This document shows positions 11,108-20,533 of a DNA stretch of 21,204 nt, piece after piece. How positions within the stretch are numbered: position 1 is the first letter of the stretch; every line of letters begins with the position of its first letter. The DNA lies in the NCBI GenBank assembly GCA_022225965.2, contig JAKJXP020000176.1:3211-24414 (forward strand). Direction: 5' to 3'. Source of the stretch: Diatrype stigma. Its lineage: Eukaryota; Ascomycota; Sordariomycetes; Xylariales; Diatrypaceae. Below the pieces are notes generated by a model. That model did no database searches. It was not told where the DNA came from and saw nothing but the letters and a program-made list of their open reading frames with translations. The translations under genes and the position numbers were made by a program.

Positions 11108-11189
11108 CCAATTGTTCCAACACATTTCCCCCCCTTCTCCGCTGCCCATCTGACCTAGCATTGCTGCATTGCACCTACATAGGCCCAAT
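11108..11189 (+). promoter_or_regulatory. Putative promoter segment with two CCAAT boxes
   Basis: CCAAT pentamers occur at 11108-11112 and 11185-11189, about 265 and 185 bp before the ATG at 11375. This spacing suits the fungal CCAAT-binding (Hap) complex, but the pentamer is common by chance. A CT-rich tract directly before the ATG (about 11352-11372) is typical of fungal 5' flanks. No transcription start can be fixed from sequence. Confidence 0.3.
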
Positions 11190-11374
11190 ACCGCTAGGTA
11201 CCTGCCCGATCTTACGAGGAATTGGCGGGACGCACTGCCACGTTTCTCGACGGGCCCCAACTTCTGACCGCATTTTCCTCTGTTGAGGCCTATCTCCTTT
11301 CCCCGAGCCTTCTCTGATCCTCCTTGGGTTCCAGAGTGGAGTAGATAGACCTACAACTTCTTTTCTCTTTCGCA

Positions 11375-13111
11375 ATGGGAAAATCTTCTCCCAAGCCAAT
11401 GCATTTTGAAGAGGCGGATGAAGACGGCGCCCCCATACCTGGAGGCCAAGTTCACTACGCTCGATCCAACGCACCGGGCAGCCCTTCTAGAGCCAACACC
11501 GGTAGATCAAGAAAGGAATCGTCAAAACGACGAGAGTCGACACCGCCTGTTGAACTCAGCTTCGCCGATCACGAGCACGAGCACGATCACGACTCCGAAT
11601 CCACAGCTCAGACTTCGTCGAGAAGAAACTCCAAAATGAAGTCCAAAGAAGAAAGAAAAGGCTCATCGAGCAAATCAAAGACTCTGGTAGTAAAAGATCG
11701 AGATCCGGCTAAACGCCCTTCGATTCGAAGTCACAAGACGACGCAAATTCCCCCCTCCCGAGCCTCTGATGAATCCTCCTACTACGGAGTGCCTCACAAG
11801 ACTATCGCGACATCGAGACCGCGCTCACACACCAGACCCCTCAGCTATCATGGCGGTCGCCCTCCTCTCTCAGGATCGGCATATTTTCCTCAACCTCACC
11901 CTCCCCCCACCCCACAAGGCTATCCCCCTCCTCTCCCAGGCCCTCATCCAGGCCCGCATCCGGGCTTCCCTGCCTCCTGGGGAGGCCCGCCACCACCGAT
12001 GCCAATCCCCGGCCCTCCTCCTCACATGTACCCGCAGCAATTGCCGCCGCTGCCCGCGCCTGACTACATGCGCCCTCACCGAGAACGCCCTAACCGGGAG
12101 CTATCGTCCCGTTTTGAACGACCTCAGTCTGCTATGGGCTTTGGCCGGTCACCCCAGCAATACTACGACCACGATCTCCCACCTGAGAGGACAGTCGCTA
12201 GACGAACTTCAGTCTCGAGGAAAACAAGTAAGAACAATGATGACAGAGAACGGATGCCGCCGCCTCCACGGCCATCATCTGCGTTCCAGAGTGATCGTAA
12301 AGTCATGCGGGCACCAGCAAGAAAATCTGTTGGTTTCGAGGATGACGATCTTCTAGATACTGAATCAGAACTGTATCACCCCATCTCTCGTCGTGCCTCC
12401 GTGGAATATGGTGCCGGCGCCTTGCAACCGAGATCTCGGCGGGATAGTTTCAGCGACGAGGATGAGTCGTATATTGACGACTTCGATAAATACCAAATGG
12501 AGCCAGCGTCAATCAGCCGCCGAACTGCTTCTTACAACTACGAAGACAAGATACATAGTGCTGCGCGCTATCAAAATGATGTTGGTGGACCAGCTGCACC
12601 GTTGACAGCCGAGACACTAAAACGTGTGAAGAACGGTGGCAGTCGGGGCTCGACCCGCAGCAGCGAAAGTCGGGACGAGAGCGACTACAAGCACTCGGCA
12701 ACGACTAGAACTACACGATCCGCCAGTGCGGAGGACGATATCACCATCAAGCTTCCAGAGGGCGCAGTTGTCGAAGTCAACGGAGCTAAGATCACAGTCC
12801 CCGGTGGTGGCGACGTCAGTCTTGGCCGCAACAACAATGAAACATCGCGTGGTGGTAGCGACCGGGGGACCTCCGTGTACGACGACGACCGGAAGAGTCG
12901 AGCCTATGACGACGACCGCAGAAGCCGAGCCTACGACGATGACCGGAAAAGCCGGCACGACCGCCTTCCGATTCGCACTAGAGCAAGCTCTCAAGCTGCT
13001 TATCCGCGCTCTCTTTCTCACGCGCCACCGCTATATCCTCATGGCTACCCGCCATACCCTGCGTATCCTAGCAGCTATTACGACTCTGATGATACTTACT
13101 ACAGATCGTAA
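11375..13111 (+). CDS. Disordered Arg/Ser- and Pro-rich fungal protein, 578 aa, with C-terminal YDDDR repeats
   Basis: Uninterrupted 578-codon ORF; function unknown. The ATG follows a CT-rich tract (CTTTCGCA) and is the first in frame. Layout: basic/Ser-rich N-terminus (about 37-120) with a His/Asp cluster DHEHEHDHD (65-73); Pro/His/Gly-rich region (about 171-229); a series of Arg-Arg-x-Ser sites (RRTS 276, RRAS 339, RRDS 355) suggesting basophilic kinase targets; acidic patches (321-329, 360-372); one hydrophobic alternating patch, DDITIKLPEGAVVEVNGAKI (454-473) running to about 483, which could form a small beta structure; three 9-aa repeats YDDDR(K/R)SR(A/H) (502-528); and a Tyr/Pro-rich tail. 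No signal peptide or membrane helix. Most of the chain looks intrinsically disordered. I recall no named family; it resembles uncharacterised proteins of Sordariomycetes. The plus-frame and minus-frame ORFs inside are shadows. Confidence 0.88.
   Translation: MGKSSPKPMHFEEADEDGAPIPGGQVHYARSNAPGSPSRANTGRSRKESSKRRESTPPVELSFADHEHEHDHDSESTAQTSSRRNSKMKSKEERKGSSSKSKTLVVKDRDPAKRPSIRSHKTTQIPPSRASDESSYYGVPHKTIATSRPRSHTRPLSYHGGRPPLSGSAYFPQPHPPPTPQGYPPPLPGPHPGPHPGFPASWGGPPPPMPIPGPPPHMYPQQLPPLPAPDYMRPHRERPNRELSSRFERPQSAMGFGRSPQQYYDHDLPPERTVARRTSVSRKTSKNNDDRERMPPPPRPSSAFQSDRKVMRAPARKSVGFEDDDLLDTESELYHPISRRASVEYGAGALQPRSRRDSFSDEDESYIDDFDKYQMEPASISRRTASYNYEDKIHSAARYQNDVGGPAAPLTAETLKRVKNGGSRGSTRSSESRDESDYKHSATTRTTRSASAEDDITIKLPEGAVVEVNGAKITVPGGGDVSLGRNNNETSRGGSDRGTSVYDDDRKSRAYDDDRRSRAYDDDRKSRHDRLPIRTRASSQAAYPRSLSHAPPLYPHGYPPYPAYPSSYYDSDDTYYRS
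12878..12958 (+). repeat. Three 27-bp coding repeats (YDDDR unit)
   Basis: Three adjacent 27-bp units encode the 9-aa repeats at residues 502-528 of the 578-aa protein. The units differ mostly at third codon positions (TAC/TAT, GAC/GAT, CGG/CGC) with Lys/Arg and Ala/His replacements. The repeat is therefore not brand new, and the protein sequence is better kept than the DNA. Confidence 0.9.
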
Positions 13112-16100
13112 ATCGACATGTCTGGATGATTTAACGGCCGAATTTTCCGGTTGATTGCAAGTGGTGCAATCAATGCCTTATTATTGCGTTGTTTGTTCCC
13201 TACCTGAATTTCATTATTTTCAATTTCTATGTATGCCGTCATATCATAGTCAATTTGGGTGGCTTATTTTTCTCAACCGCGTCCTCGCAAAAAGCGGAAA
13301 AGCTGATACCCAAATGTCGACCCTGGGGCTGGGATGAGGAAAAATGCCATATTTCAAAATCTTTTCATTGTTTATGTCAAAATTTCCTTTGCTATTTCTT
13401 TTCCCTTGGATGTCAACACATGTATATGAGGAATGAGTGATGAGATGAATGGATGATGGGACCTGGGGAGTGGTCGGGACAATGGTGTGTAGCTGGTCTT
13501 TGTCAGCTGGGCGCTTCGATTCTACGTTATTGCTCTTCACATTTCTTTGGGGCACCAATAATCCCCAACGCTCGAAGTCTATCTTATTTTCGGCTTGTTT
13601 CGCATACACACATACAGAGATGGCAGGACCATGCTGTTGCGATACCCTGTTCTGCTCTGAGAGCCGAGTTAATCGCATTCGCATGGCGTAAGAGTTGGAC
13701 CGATAGACCAAATTGTTCAAATCACGGTGTTCCCAGGAAGTTCGCACTTCTATTGGCCGTGAAGAGGGCCTCGATTACTACAACTTTCAATAATCGAGGC
13801 CCTCTTTGCCATCTTGGTGATGATGGATGGTGTTTCTATTCCTCAACAACACAACAACGATAGACATTGAAGTCGGGAATTTATGTTCATTTCCTGCAAT
13901 TTAATCGCCCTTGCTGCCTCCCGAAGAGGTCTCTACATAAGGCAGGGGTGGGAAGAAGAAGATGACGGATCGATTTGAGCCGGTGGCTGCTCGGCAGCAG
14001 ATTACGTTGTGTGGCCTGACCAGTTTTTGTTATTTCCACTGGGTGGAGGAAAAAGGGACGAATGGTTGGATATGTCTTTCCGTCAGGTCAGATCTCATGA
14101 CGATGGATAGGTAGTCAACGCGCCCTGTTTTCTTTCGTCCACAAAGGTGCCCGTGCTCTTAACAAGCGTCCGGCTATACATGTTCTATAGATACCTCGCC
14201 ACCTCGTTACTTGGGACGGATGCAGGATAGTAATAGCCAAGAAATATGTACGCATGTATGCTACCTTCAAACCAAAATAGCGTGACGAGACTCGGAAAGG
14301 ACCACGAGATTCTTGTCATCCTCATCCGTCAACGCATACGATGTTGACAATACATCCATTCAAACACCAGCTAAAGTAATACTATGTGCGTACGTGTAAC
14401 AGCCAAAACTTGCTCTCCCTTTTCTTTCTCTCCTGTATGACATCGGACACGACGGCGATCCGGCCACGTTGTGATAGCTGTGTGGTCCGCCTATCCAGGC
14501 CCGGAATGCGGTCATGCTTTCGCCACTACCTGTAAGTCCTATTGCTCCTGTTCAGACCATTCGGGAGTAAGGTGCAAAGTGTCCGAGACGAGATGTCTCA
14601 GAAAACCCAGATATTGCTATCCATATCCATATGTAACTACGCAAGGGCGTATTACTATCCAACATTGATTTCGTAGATTTTGTTTGTTACGCTCTTTATA
14701 TGAGTTGGGGAGCTATCGTCACATTCTGCCGGAGCGGCATGCATACTCGCCCTCGCGAGCGGCCGACCACCTACCTGGGCAGTCCCAAATGCTTACTGAT
14801 GCAGTAGTATGTAGGCTGTGTGCTCAAATTTTCGGAATTGCTACTAGGTATCAGCTATGCAGTGGACGGTAGGTAAGCTGGTAAGCGAACGAGTACGATG
14901 GATTGAATGATCGGGCCTATCATTGACGTGCATGTCAAGGAAATATGTTGCCGAAATACACTGGGGAAAAAGGAAAAAGAAAGAAAGGGAAAACAAAGAA
15001 AGGGCAGGGCAGAAAATAGCAGCAAAACAAAAACCGAAAAGCTGACACATATGTGAAACGTCGAGAAGCTGGCTGCTAACAAGGTAGCTAGTCGAATGGC
15101 ACGAACACTGGAGCTTTCTGGTACCTGCTCACTCGGACGTCTGTCCTGATACGCCACTTGAAGTTGGGATAATAACCACTAGGCGGGCGGTTCGACGCAA
15201 TCCTCAGCGTAGCATGATGGCACGAAAGCGTGACCGAACATTGGGTGTCTGGGTGTTTCTCCTGGCGGCTATGGATGGTTTCTTATGTATCATATCTCTC
15301 TCCTCTGCCCTCTGCCCGCCTGAGGCTGCCCGTCAGCTCAACCAGCCAGAAAATAGAAACTACTGACACCACGAGCCGCGAGCCAGCGAATAATAACTAG
15401 CCCAGCCAGGCCAGACAGACGGCCAGTCGCGACTGGTGGTGGACTGGGCCAGTCTCGTCTTGGCAAATGCCATGAAGCGTTGGCATCACGTTACCATTGG
15501 GGGGAGCGAAGTGTTCGCATGAAAAGTGTCGTCGTCGTGCAGATAGATGCAGATAGATGGGGACCCTGGGGAGGGGGGAAGGGGGCACGGATGGATTGAC
15601 GAACTGATGTGCAAATGAGGTCGATCGATGCCGGCGCTTCGGGGCAGTCGGTTTACGGGTTGATAGAGGGAGGGTTTGATAGGTACTGTACATACATACA
15701 TACCTACTACCATAGCAGGTAGTTAGACAGTTCCCCCACGGTGGGGTCTGCCTATCACCCGACAGCCCGGCTGCTGCTGCACACGGACCAGGTGCATTGA
15801 GTGTCGTTAGGTGTGGCTGGCAGGCTGGGTACTTGGGTACGTACCTATGGACATACTTCAGCTGTTCAGTCACACACCGTTGCTACAGCAATTACGCAGC
15901 TACGTAATCTATTGACATTCGATTCCCATCCCCAACCTCCTTGTATCCCCGGCACAGCACACGCATGCATGCATGTCCCCAGCCACGAATTTTAGCCTAG
16001 CCATAGAAACCACCCGACAACCAAACCTCTCGGCAGAGTTGGAGGGAACACAATTCTCCTCCCAAACATACCAACATACTACCAACACACTGCTTTTGAC

Positions 16101-16465
16101 GTTCTACTAACGTTACTACGCACTTACACACGATACGAGGGGAATACTTGGGGATTCCGCACGATCGTTCATCCATTCCTCTGTACCAGCAACAACCAAC
16201 GACCACGGCACAGCATACACGGCACACCCACCTTGAACTGGTCACGTCCATCTCGTGTTGGCTGGGACTTCCAGCAATCCAGCAAAAATACCAGCCGAGT
16301 CATCCCATTCCATCATTGCATATCAATTGATCAATCAGCCGATCAGTCGACCAGTCAACCACGACATCACGACTGCATCAATCCATTCTTTGACCTCCGC
16401 TTACAAAGTAGGAGCATTCCACCACCACCGATTGTTGCGAAGCACACGTGTTCCACTAGCCCAAG
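13112..16465. other. Intergenic region between the 578-aa and 587-aa genes
   Basis: The first part should hold the 3' UTR of the upstream gene: T-rich sequence from about 13180 to 13420, including TTATTTTCAATTTC. A strong hairpin lies at 13754-13811. A purine-rich tract (GGAAAAAGAAAGAAAGGG-like) runs from about 14965 to 15020. Short tandems include GCAGATAGAT x2 (15539-15558), a CATA run (15691-15703) and GCAT x3 (15963-15975). The last several hundred bases are the likely promoter and 5' UTR of the 587-aa gene. The ORFs at 13250-13747 (-), 13453-13863 (+) and 15397-15873 (-) lack recognisable protein features. Confidence 0.5.
13754..13811. repeat. Perfect 16-bp inverted repeat forming a strong hairpin
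   Basis: The left arm AAGAGGGCCTCGATTA (13762-13777) and right arm TAATCGAGGCCCTCTT (13791-13806) are exact reverse complements with a 13-base spacer. Beyond a small internal loop, TGGC (13754-13757) can pair with GCCA (13808-13811). It lies about 650 bp past the stop codon of the 578-aa gene. It could be a small foldback element, a structured 3' RNA or a small-RNA precursor. There is no T-run behind it as in a bacterial terminator. Confidence 0.85.
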
Positions 16466-18229
16466 ATGGCACCACTCGTGCCCACTCTGGTGGCTCACGC
16501 CCGCGACTTCTTCGTTTCGTCGGCCGTCAGCCTTAGCCAGAGAAGCGCAGCGACTCCAGACGAGCTCGCAAGATCACCCGCCATCGTAGTCCGCTCGGCC
16601 GACGACCTGCCAGCAACCGCCACCAATGTGATCAACGCGAAGCTCGGGCCACTCGTCGCCCGAGCCGCCACGGCCGCGCTAGCGGCCCGGGCCGACGGCG
16701 ACAACTCCGGGTACAAGAACGACCCGCACAAGGGGGCGACGAACTTCCGGAACGTGAACAACACGGGGGTGTTCGTGGTGTTCGGGCTGATCGGGTGCGC
16801 GCTCGTGGCCGGAGGCATCTGGTTCTTCTTCTGGGCGCGCAACGGCGGCTTCTACTTCCGGGAGGACGACTGGGACGACTACAAGAGCACGGTGCTGCGG
16901 CGCAAGGGGCCCAACGGCACGATCCTGTCGGGCGCCACGCCCACCACCCAGCTGGGCGGCGGCAGCGCCTACAAGGACTACGACCACGCCAACACCGAGT
17001 ACACGGGCGGCCTGACCCAGGTCACGGGCGACACGGGCGACACCCAGAGCACCATGACGGGCATCACGGGCGGGGTGTCGGACTTCGTCGGGCGGGCGCG
17101 GCGCAAGGCGCGCCGCGAGCGCAAGGAGCGCGAGAAGGAGAAGAAGAAGGACCGGGACCACCGCCACCGGCGGGGCGAGGACGGCGTCCTCGTCGACGAG
17201 GAGGCCGAGGCCGAGGCCCAGCGGAACCTGCGCGCGTACCGGAGCGAGAAGGCCGCGCGCGTCGGCGGCATCAACAAGGAGAGCGAGGGCAGCCAGTGGG
17301 ACGGGTCGACGAACCCGAGCCACTCGACCGTCTCGGGCGAGCGCAGCGACCTGCTGAGCCACCGCGAGGGCACGCCGACCAAGGACACCCCCCCGCCCAA
17401 GAAGCACAAGAAGAAGTCCTCGTCGTCCAAGGCGGCGGCGTCTTCGGCGGCGAACACGGACGACGAGCGCAAGACCAAGAAGAAGCACCGCAGCGGCAGC
17501 CGGAGCCGGAGCGCCGCCAAGGAGGGATCCGAGGCCGGCGGCAGCAGCTACTACCAGGCGCCCTCGTCGTACCGGGACGACGTCGCGACCGACGTCGGGA
17601 CCGACGTCACGGGAACCACGGGCACCACGGGTACGACGGGCACTAGCGACGAGACGTCCACCACGACGCGGAACAACACCCACGCCAACGCGCGCAAGGC
17701 CGGCGGCATCCGCAAGGTCTACAGCACGGCCCAGCGCAACACGGACCGCGAGCAGGAGCGGCTGCGCGCGGAGGCGCGCCGCCTAGCGGAGAAGGGCCGC
17801 GCATCCGGCAGCGGGTCCGCTGCCGCTGCTGGCGGGAGCGGGAGCGGGAGCGGGAGCGGAAGCGGCGGCATGGGTCTCGGCATCGGCCGGCGCTTCAGCT
17901 ACCAGCGCGCCGAGAGCTACCAGCGCAGCGGCAACCGGCAGTCTGCGGCGGCGAACCCCACCACGTCCGTCATCGACGAGGAGAGCGATATCGGCATGAT
18001 GGGCGGCGGTGGCGGCGCTGGTGGTAGATACCTGCCGGCCCCCGAGGCGGAGAGGGATGATGACGCGGCGAGCGAGCGCGGAACCAAGTCCTACCACTGC
18101 GTCATCCCGGGCCTGTCGTCCGTCGGCGCCCCGAGCGAGGTCGCCCCGTCGTCGTCGGCGTCGAACTTCTACCAGGAGGAGAAGCGGAAGAGGCGCAGCG
18201 CGGCGGGGGGCAGCCGGCAGCGGGGTTAG
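16466..18229 (+). CDS. Single-pass membrane protein with long charged cytosolic tail, 587 aa
   Basis: One uninterrupted ORF of very high GC with G/C at nearly all third positions; the ATG has a good context (CCCAAG before it, G after). An N-terminal part of about 100 residues has no clear signal peptide. One hydrophobic helix runs from about 101 to 124 (VFVVFGLIGCALVAGGIWFF core) and is followed by Arg and by the juxtamembrane block GFYFREDDWDDYKSTVLRRK (128-147). The rest is polar: Thr/Gly-rich (177-203), a Lys/Arg/Glu helix-like stretch (210-236), an acidic/Ala stretch (244-264), Lys/Ser tracts (about 310-360), a TGT repeat region (about 380-395), GIRKVYSTAQR with a charged helix (about 414-440), a GSG linker, and a late GTKSYHCVIPG motif (539-549). 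From memory this matches an uncharacterised family common in Pezizomycotina. By charge, N-out and C-in is likely. Role unknown; a membrane-anchored scaffold is inference. Confidence 0.88.
   Translation: MAPLVPTLVAHARDFFVSSAVSLSQRSAATPDELARSPAIVVRSADDLPATATNVINAKLGPLVARAATAALAARADGDNSGYKNDPHKGATNFRNVNNTGVFVVFGLIGCALVAGGIWFFFWARNGGFYFREDDWDDYKSTVLRRKGPNGTILSGATPTTQLGGGSAYKDYDHANTEYTGGLTQVTGDTGDTQSTMTGITGGVSDFVGRARRKARRERKEREKEKKKDRDHRHRRGEDGVLVDEEAEAEAQRNLRAYRSEKAARVGGINKESEGSQWDGSTNPSHSTVSGERSDLLSHREGTPTKDTPPPKKHKKKSSSSKAAASSAANTDDERKTKKKHRSGSRSRSAAKEGSEAGGSSYYQAPSSYRDDVATDVGTDVTGTTGTTGTTGTSDETSTTTRNNTHANARKAGGIRKVYSTAQRNTDREQERLRAEARRLAEKGRASGSGSAAAAGGSGSGSGSGSGGMGLGIGRRFSYQRAESYQRSGNRQSAAANPTTSVIDEESDIGMMGGGGGAGGRYLPAPEAERDDDAASERGTKSYHCVIPGLSSVGAPSEVAPSSSASNFYQEEKRKRRSAAGGSRQRG
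17830..17868 (+). repeat. (GGGAGC)n coding repeat giving a Gly-Ser linker
   Basis: Repeated GGGAGC hexamers with slight variation encode a Gly-Ser alternating linker at about residues 456-467 of the 587-aa membrane protein. Together with the ACGGG(A/C)ACC-type repeat at about 17606-17643 (the Thr-Gly-Thr region), this shows the tail gene grows by short in-frame repeats. Confidence 0.8.
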
Positions 18230-18430
18230 GGTTGGGCTGGGTTCGGATGTGTTGAGCGGGAGGGCTTTTTGCTTTTTTTCTTCTTCCGCCGCTGAAGGAA
18301 GGAGGAAATGGGCGGGGGAAAGAATTGTTTGGTTGATTGTTATTGTTGCTACGAACGAACAACGTTTGATTTTGTTTTATGAGAGATGATGAAGAAGGGA
18401 AGCAGGAAAGAGTGAAGACTGTACGCAGGT

Positions 18431-18448
18431 ATGGATGGATGGATGGAT
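18431..18448. repeat. ATGG tetranucleotide microsatellite
   Basis: Four copies of ATGG followed by ATGTATG, about 200 bp beyond the stop codon of the 587-aa gene, so probably in or near its 3' UTR. Confidence 0.85.
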
Positions 18449-19250
18449 GTATGCATGTAATGTACCTGGACGCAAGGACGGACGGGCGGGCGGACGGATC
18501 GATGGATGAGGGATGAGGCGGGATGCGATGTATCACCGGCTTTGATGGCATTACCTACTTCCCTCGTCGGATGGGACGCATACGCAGACACACACACGCA
18601 CGCTCGCGCTTCTGGTTGACTCATTGGACTGGAATAATGGATGGACACGCAAGGCGTTATGATTTCTTTTCTCTTCTTTTTCGTCTTCTATCTCTTCTTG
18701 TGTCCCCCCTCCCACTTCTCCTGACATCATGAAATCACTACCTCCACCTATTATATGTCTGGCCGGTCAGCCAGCCAGCCAGACAGCTAGTTACACCCTC
18801 CAAACCCCCTTGTTTTTCGCTGGGAGCTCAGGTCGTTCCCGCGCGCGATGCAATGCTTAATGAATGTAGACTACGATGAAAAGAACAAGTAAATAGAACA
18901 TTAACGTACACCACACAACTCGAGAAATGAAAACAATTGGTGCGTGCAAACACATATATATATCCATGTAGATTCAAGTTGTGATATGATATCTGACACG
19001 AAGAAGCTACGAAGTATTTGCATAAACGGCTGAGTCTATAGGTGCTCAACCCAGAGGGTCTGTATGCCGGGATGTGATGAATGATGGAGTGTGAGCTTCG
19101 ACTGCGTAGACATATCGCCAAGATCCCAAAGAGACAACAGATCTATGAGATACTGATGACACCAATGCATTGTGTCGTATACCACTACGGACTATCTAGG
19201 TGAAGCAAGACAATATAACGAATGCTACGGCGCATATATAGAGAATAATG

Positions 19251-19504
19251 ACCAGGCAGGTTCTGGCCAGGATCTTTCGCGGTTCCTATACATACTACAA
19301 ATCCTGCTTATTATTCCACCACAAAAACGTATAGTACATCACTGTATGTTTGGAATAAAAGAAACGTTGGGAATTACATAATAATATACAGATTTCATTA
19401 TACTTTTGCGATTTCTATTAATTTTCTTATTCAAAAGTAAATAATAAAGGTACGGTGGTTATCGGTGGGGACCGCGAAAGATCCTGGCCAAGACCTGCCG
19501 GGGT
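19251..19504. mobile_element. MITE-like element with ~32-bp terminal inverted repeats
   Basis: The left end (19255-19286, GGCAGGTTCTGGCCAGGATC then TTTCGCGGTTCC) and the reverse complement of the right end (19468-19499) match at 29 of 32 positions, including 18 in a row (TGGCCAGGATCTTTCGCGGT lies within the match). Outside this, ACC at the left and GGT at the right also match if a one-base gap is allowed, which gives ends at about 19251 and 19504. The roughly 180-bp interior is distinctly A/T-rich with no ORF, as in a non-autonomous DNA transposon. I cannot find a clear target-site duplication, so the exact ends are uncertain. Alternative: a long hairpin of other origin. Confidence 0.7.
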
Positions 19505-20032
19505 ACATATGGAGTCAGTGATTAGTTGAGGGTGTATAGCAATGCTGGTTTAACTGTGCAATCAGAGGCAGTCTTGAACAGCAGTTAGGCTGACAGCTAA
19601 GCTGACGACGTGGATGAGGACAGAGGGCGTTGACATATCGACGATATATCACTGTTCAAGCTTGTATCCTGGCATTGGCTGGTGGAGAATTATGTTCAAG
19701 TCCGGTTTTTTACTCTCGCCAGTGGGGGGATAGGAAAAGGGGGGGAATAAGGACAGAAAGGGTAGCTAGACCCTTGCACCAGGCAAGAAAGAAGTAGATC
19801 AATAAATCATGATATATGATAGAAGCGCGGAGTACGTACAACAAATCCTGATAGTTGAATCCGCTCCGCCACATGATGAACATTAAAACCAAACCGAGCC
19901 CCCCATCCCCTAGGTATGACAAGACATGTTCGATAGGAGTATAATGCAACCTGAACGCCCCGCCCCCGTATCATCATCAATGGAACATAAATGGCATTCC
20001 GCATCGGTAGGCACTTGCATGCCTTCCTGTTT

Positions 20033-20056
20033 GCCTGCCCGTCTGCCTGCCCGTCT
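20033..20056. repeat. 12-bp tandem duplication GCCTGCCCGTCT
   Basis: Two perfect adjacent copies followed by a partial GCC, in non-coding sequence between the inverted-repeat element and the DUF6590 gene. Confidence 0.85.
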
Positions 20057-20533
20057 GCCCAAGCACATAAGCCCGCCCCCAATTTCCGAGGGTCCTCTGT
20101 ACCCGCCCGCCCCGCGGCGGTCCTGTTATCTGATCTGTTGATCTGTAGGAATCCAAGAGCGCCTCCAGCATGTATGCAAAATTCGATAGTGGAGATTTCC
20201 GTGGGGTCGATGTCCAGCCTTTATACTCGGTCGGTACTTGCATGCGTAGGCACGTACATATGTATGCGTGTAGCTGCCAGCCGGTTCAGGTAATAAATTA
20301 ATGGGGGCGAGACCCGCGTGGCAGGGTGATGTCCACCCACCCCCATTACGTAAACGTATGATCAATTTTTAGGTATCGTGGAATGGGCCCACAACCGGAC
20401 CCCAGTGTCACGCTGGTTAGTAATCATCTTGGGGAATAAAGGAAGAGAAACAACAACAACGTGGTGGAATGCCAGGGGGGCTGTTATATAGCAAGCGTCC
20501 CCCCAAGCCCAAGGGAAGGAGCAGAGGTGAGTG

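Larger units (their letters stand above)
8249..11374. other. Upstream region of the 578-aa gene; CT-rich, microsatellite-rich
   Basis: No gene is seen. Around 8990-9060 there is a CCCTGCTT-like low-complexity patch that opens short ORFs. From about 10000 the plus strand becomes strongly C/T-rich and carries several short tandem arrays, listed separately. ORFs here, including 10069-10587 (172 codons), are built of Leu/Pro/His/Cys low-complexity residues and are rejected. The last part up to the ATG probably contains the promoter and 5' UTR of the 578-aa gene. Confidence 0.5.
18230..20533. other. Intergenic region between convergent genes
   Basis: It begins with the 3' flank of the 587-aa gene (T-rich, with TTTTGTTTTATGAG at about 18370). 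It contains an ATGG microsatellite (18431-18448), a GACGG/CGGGCGG patch (18477-18498), a CT-rich patch (about 18665-18725), the inverted-repeat element at 19251-19504 and a 12-bp duplication at 20033-20056. AATGGGGG and CCCCCATT at about 20300 and 20340 form a loose inverted repeat. The downstream end is the 3' flank of the minus-strand DUF6590 gene. No further gene is seen. Confidence 0.5.

Noticed and set aside
13250..13747. 165-codon minus-strand ORF and overlapping plus ORF 13453-13863
   Set aside because: Both lie in the 3' flank of the 578-aa gene, overlap each other, and show no protein family character; the plus ORF runs through the hairpin.
15397..15873. 158-codon minus-strand ORF
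   Set aside because: Pro/Ser/His low-complexity product from repeat-containing DNA upstream of the 587-aa gene; no motif.
15905..15945. tRNA T-arm-like TTCGATTCC
   Set aside because: The flanking five bases do not pair to form the T stem and no D or anticodon arm is present upstream.
16679..17683. 334-codon minus-strand ORF, and 283-codon plus-strand ORF at 16795-17646
   Set aside because: Both overlap the 587-aa gene in other frames. The extreme GC content removes stop codons in all frames, and their compositions (Arg/Val/Leu/Ala or Arg/Gly/Pro only) are typical shadows.
19190..19520. Target-site duplication for the inverted-repeat element
   Set aside because: Bases outside the ends (ATAATG on the left, ACATAT on the right) do not match; CATATA-like words nearby are common in A/T-rich DNA.
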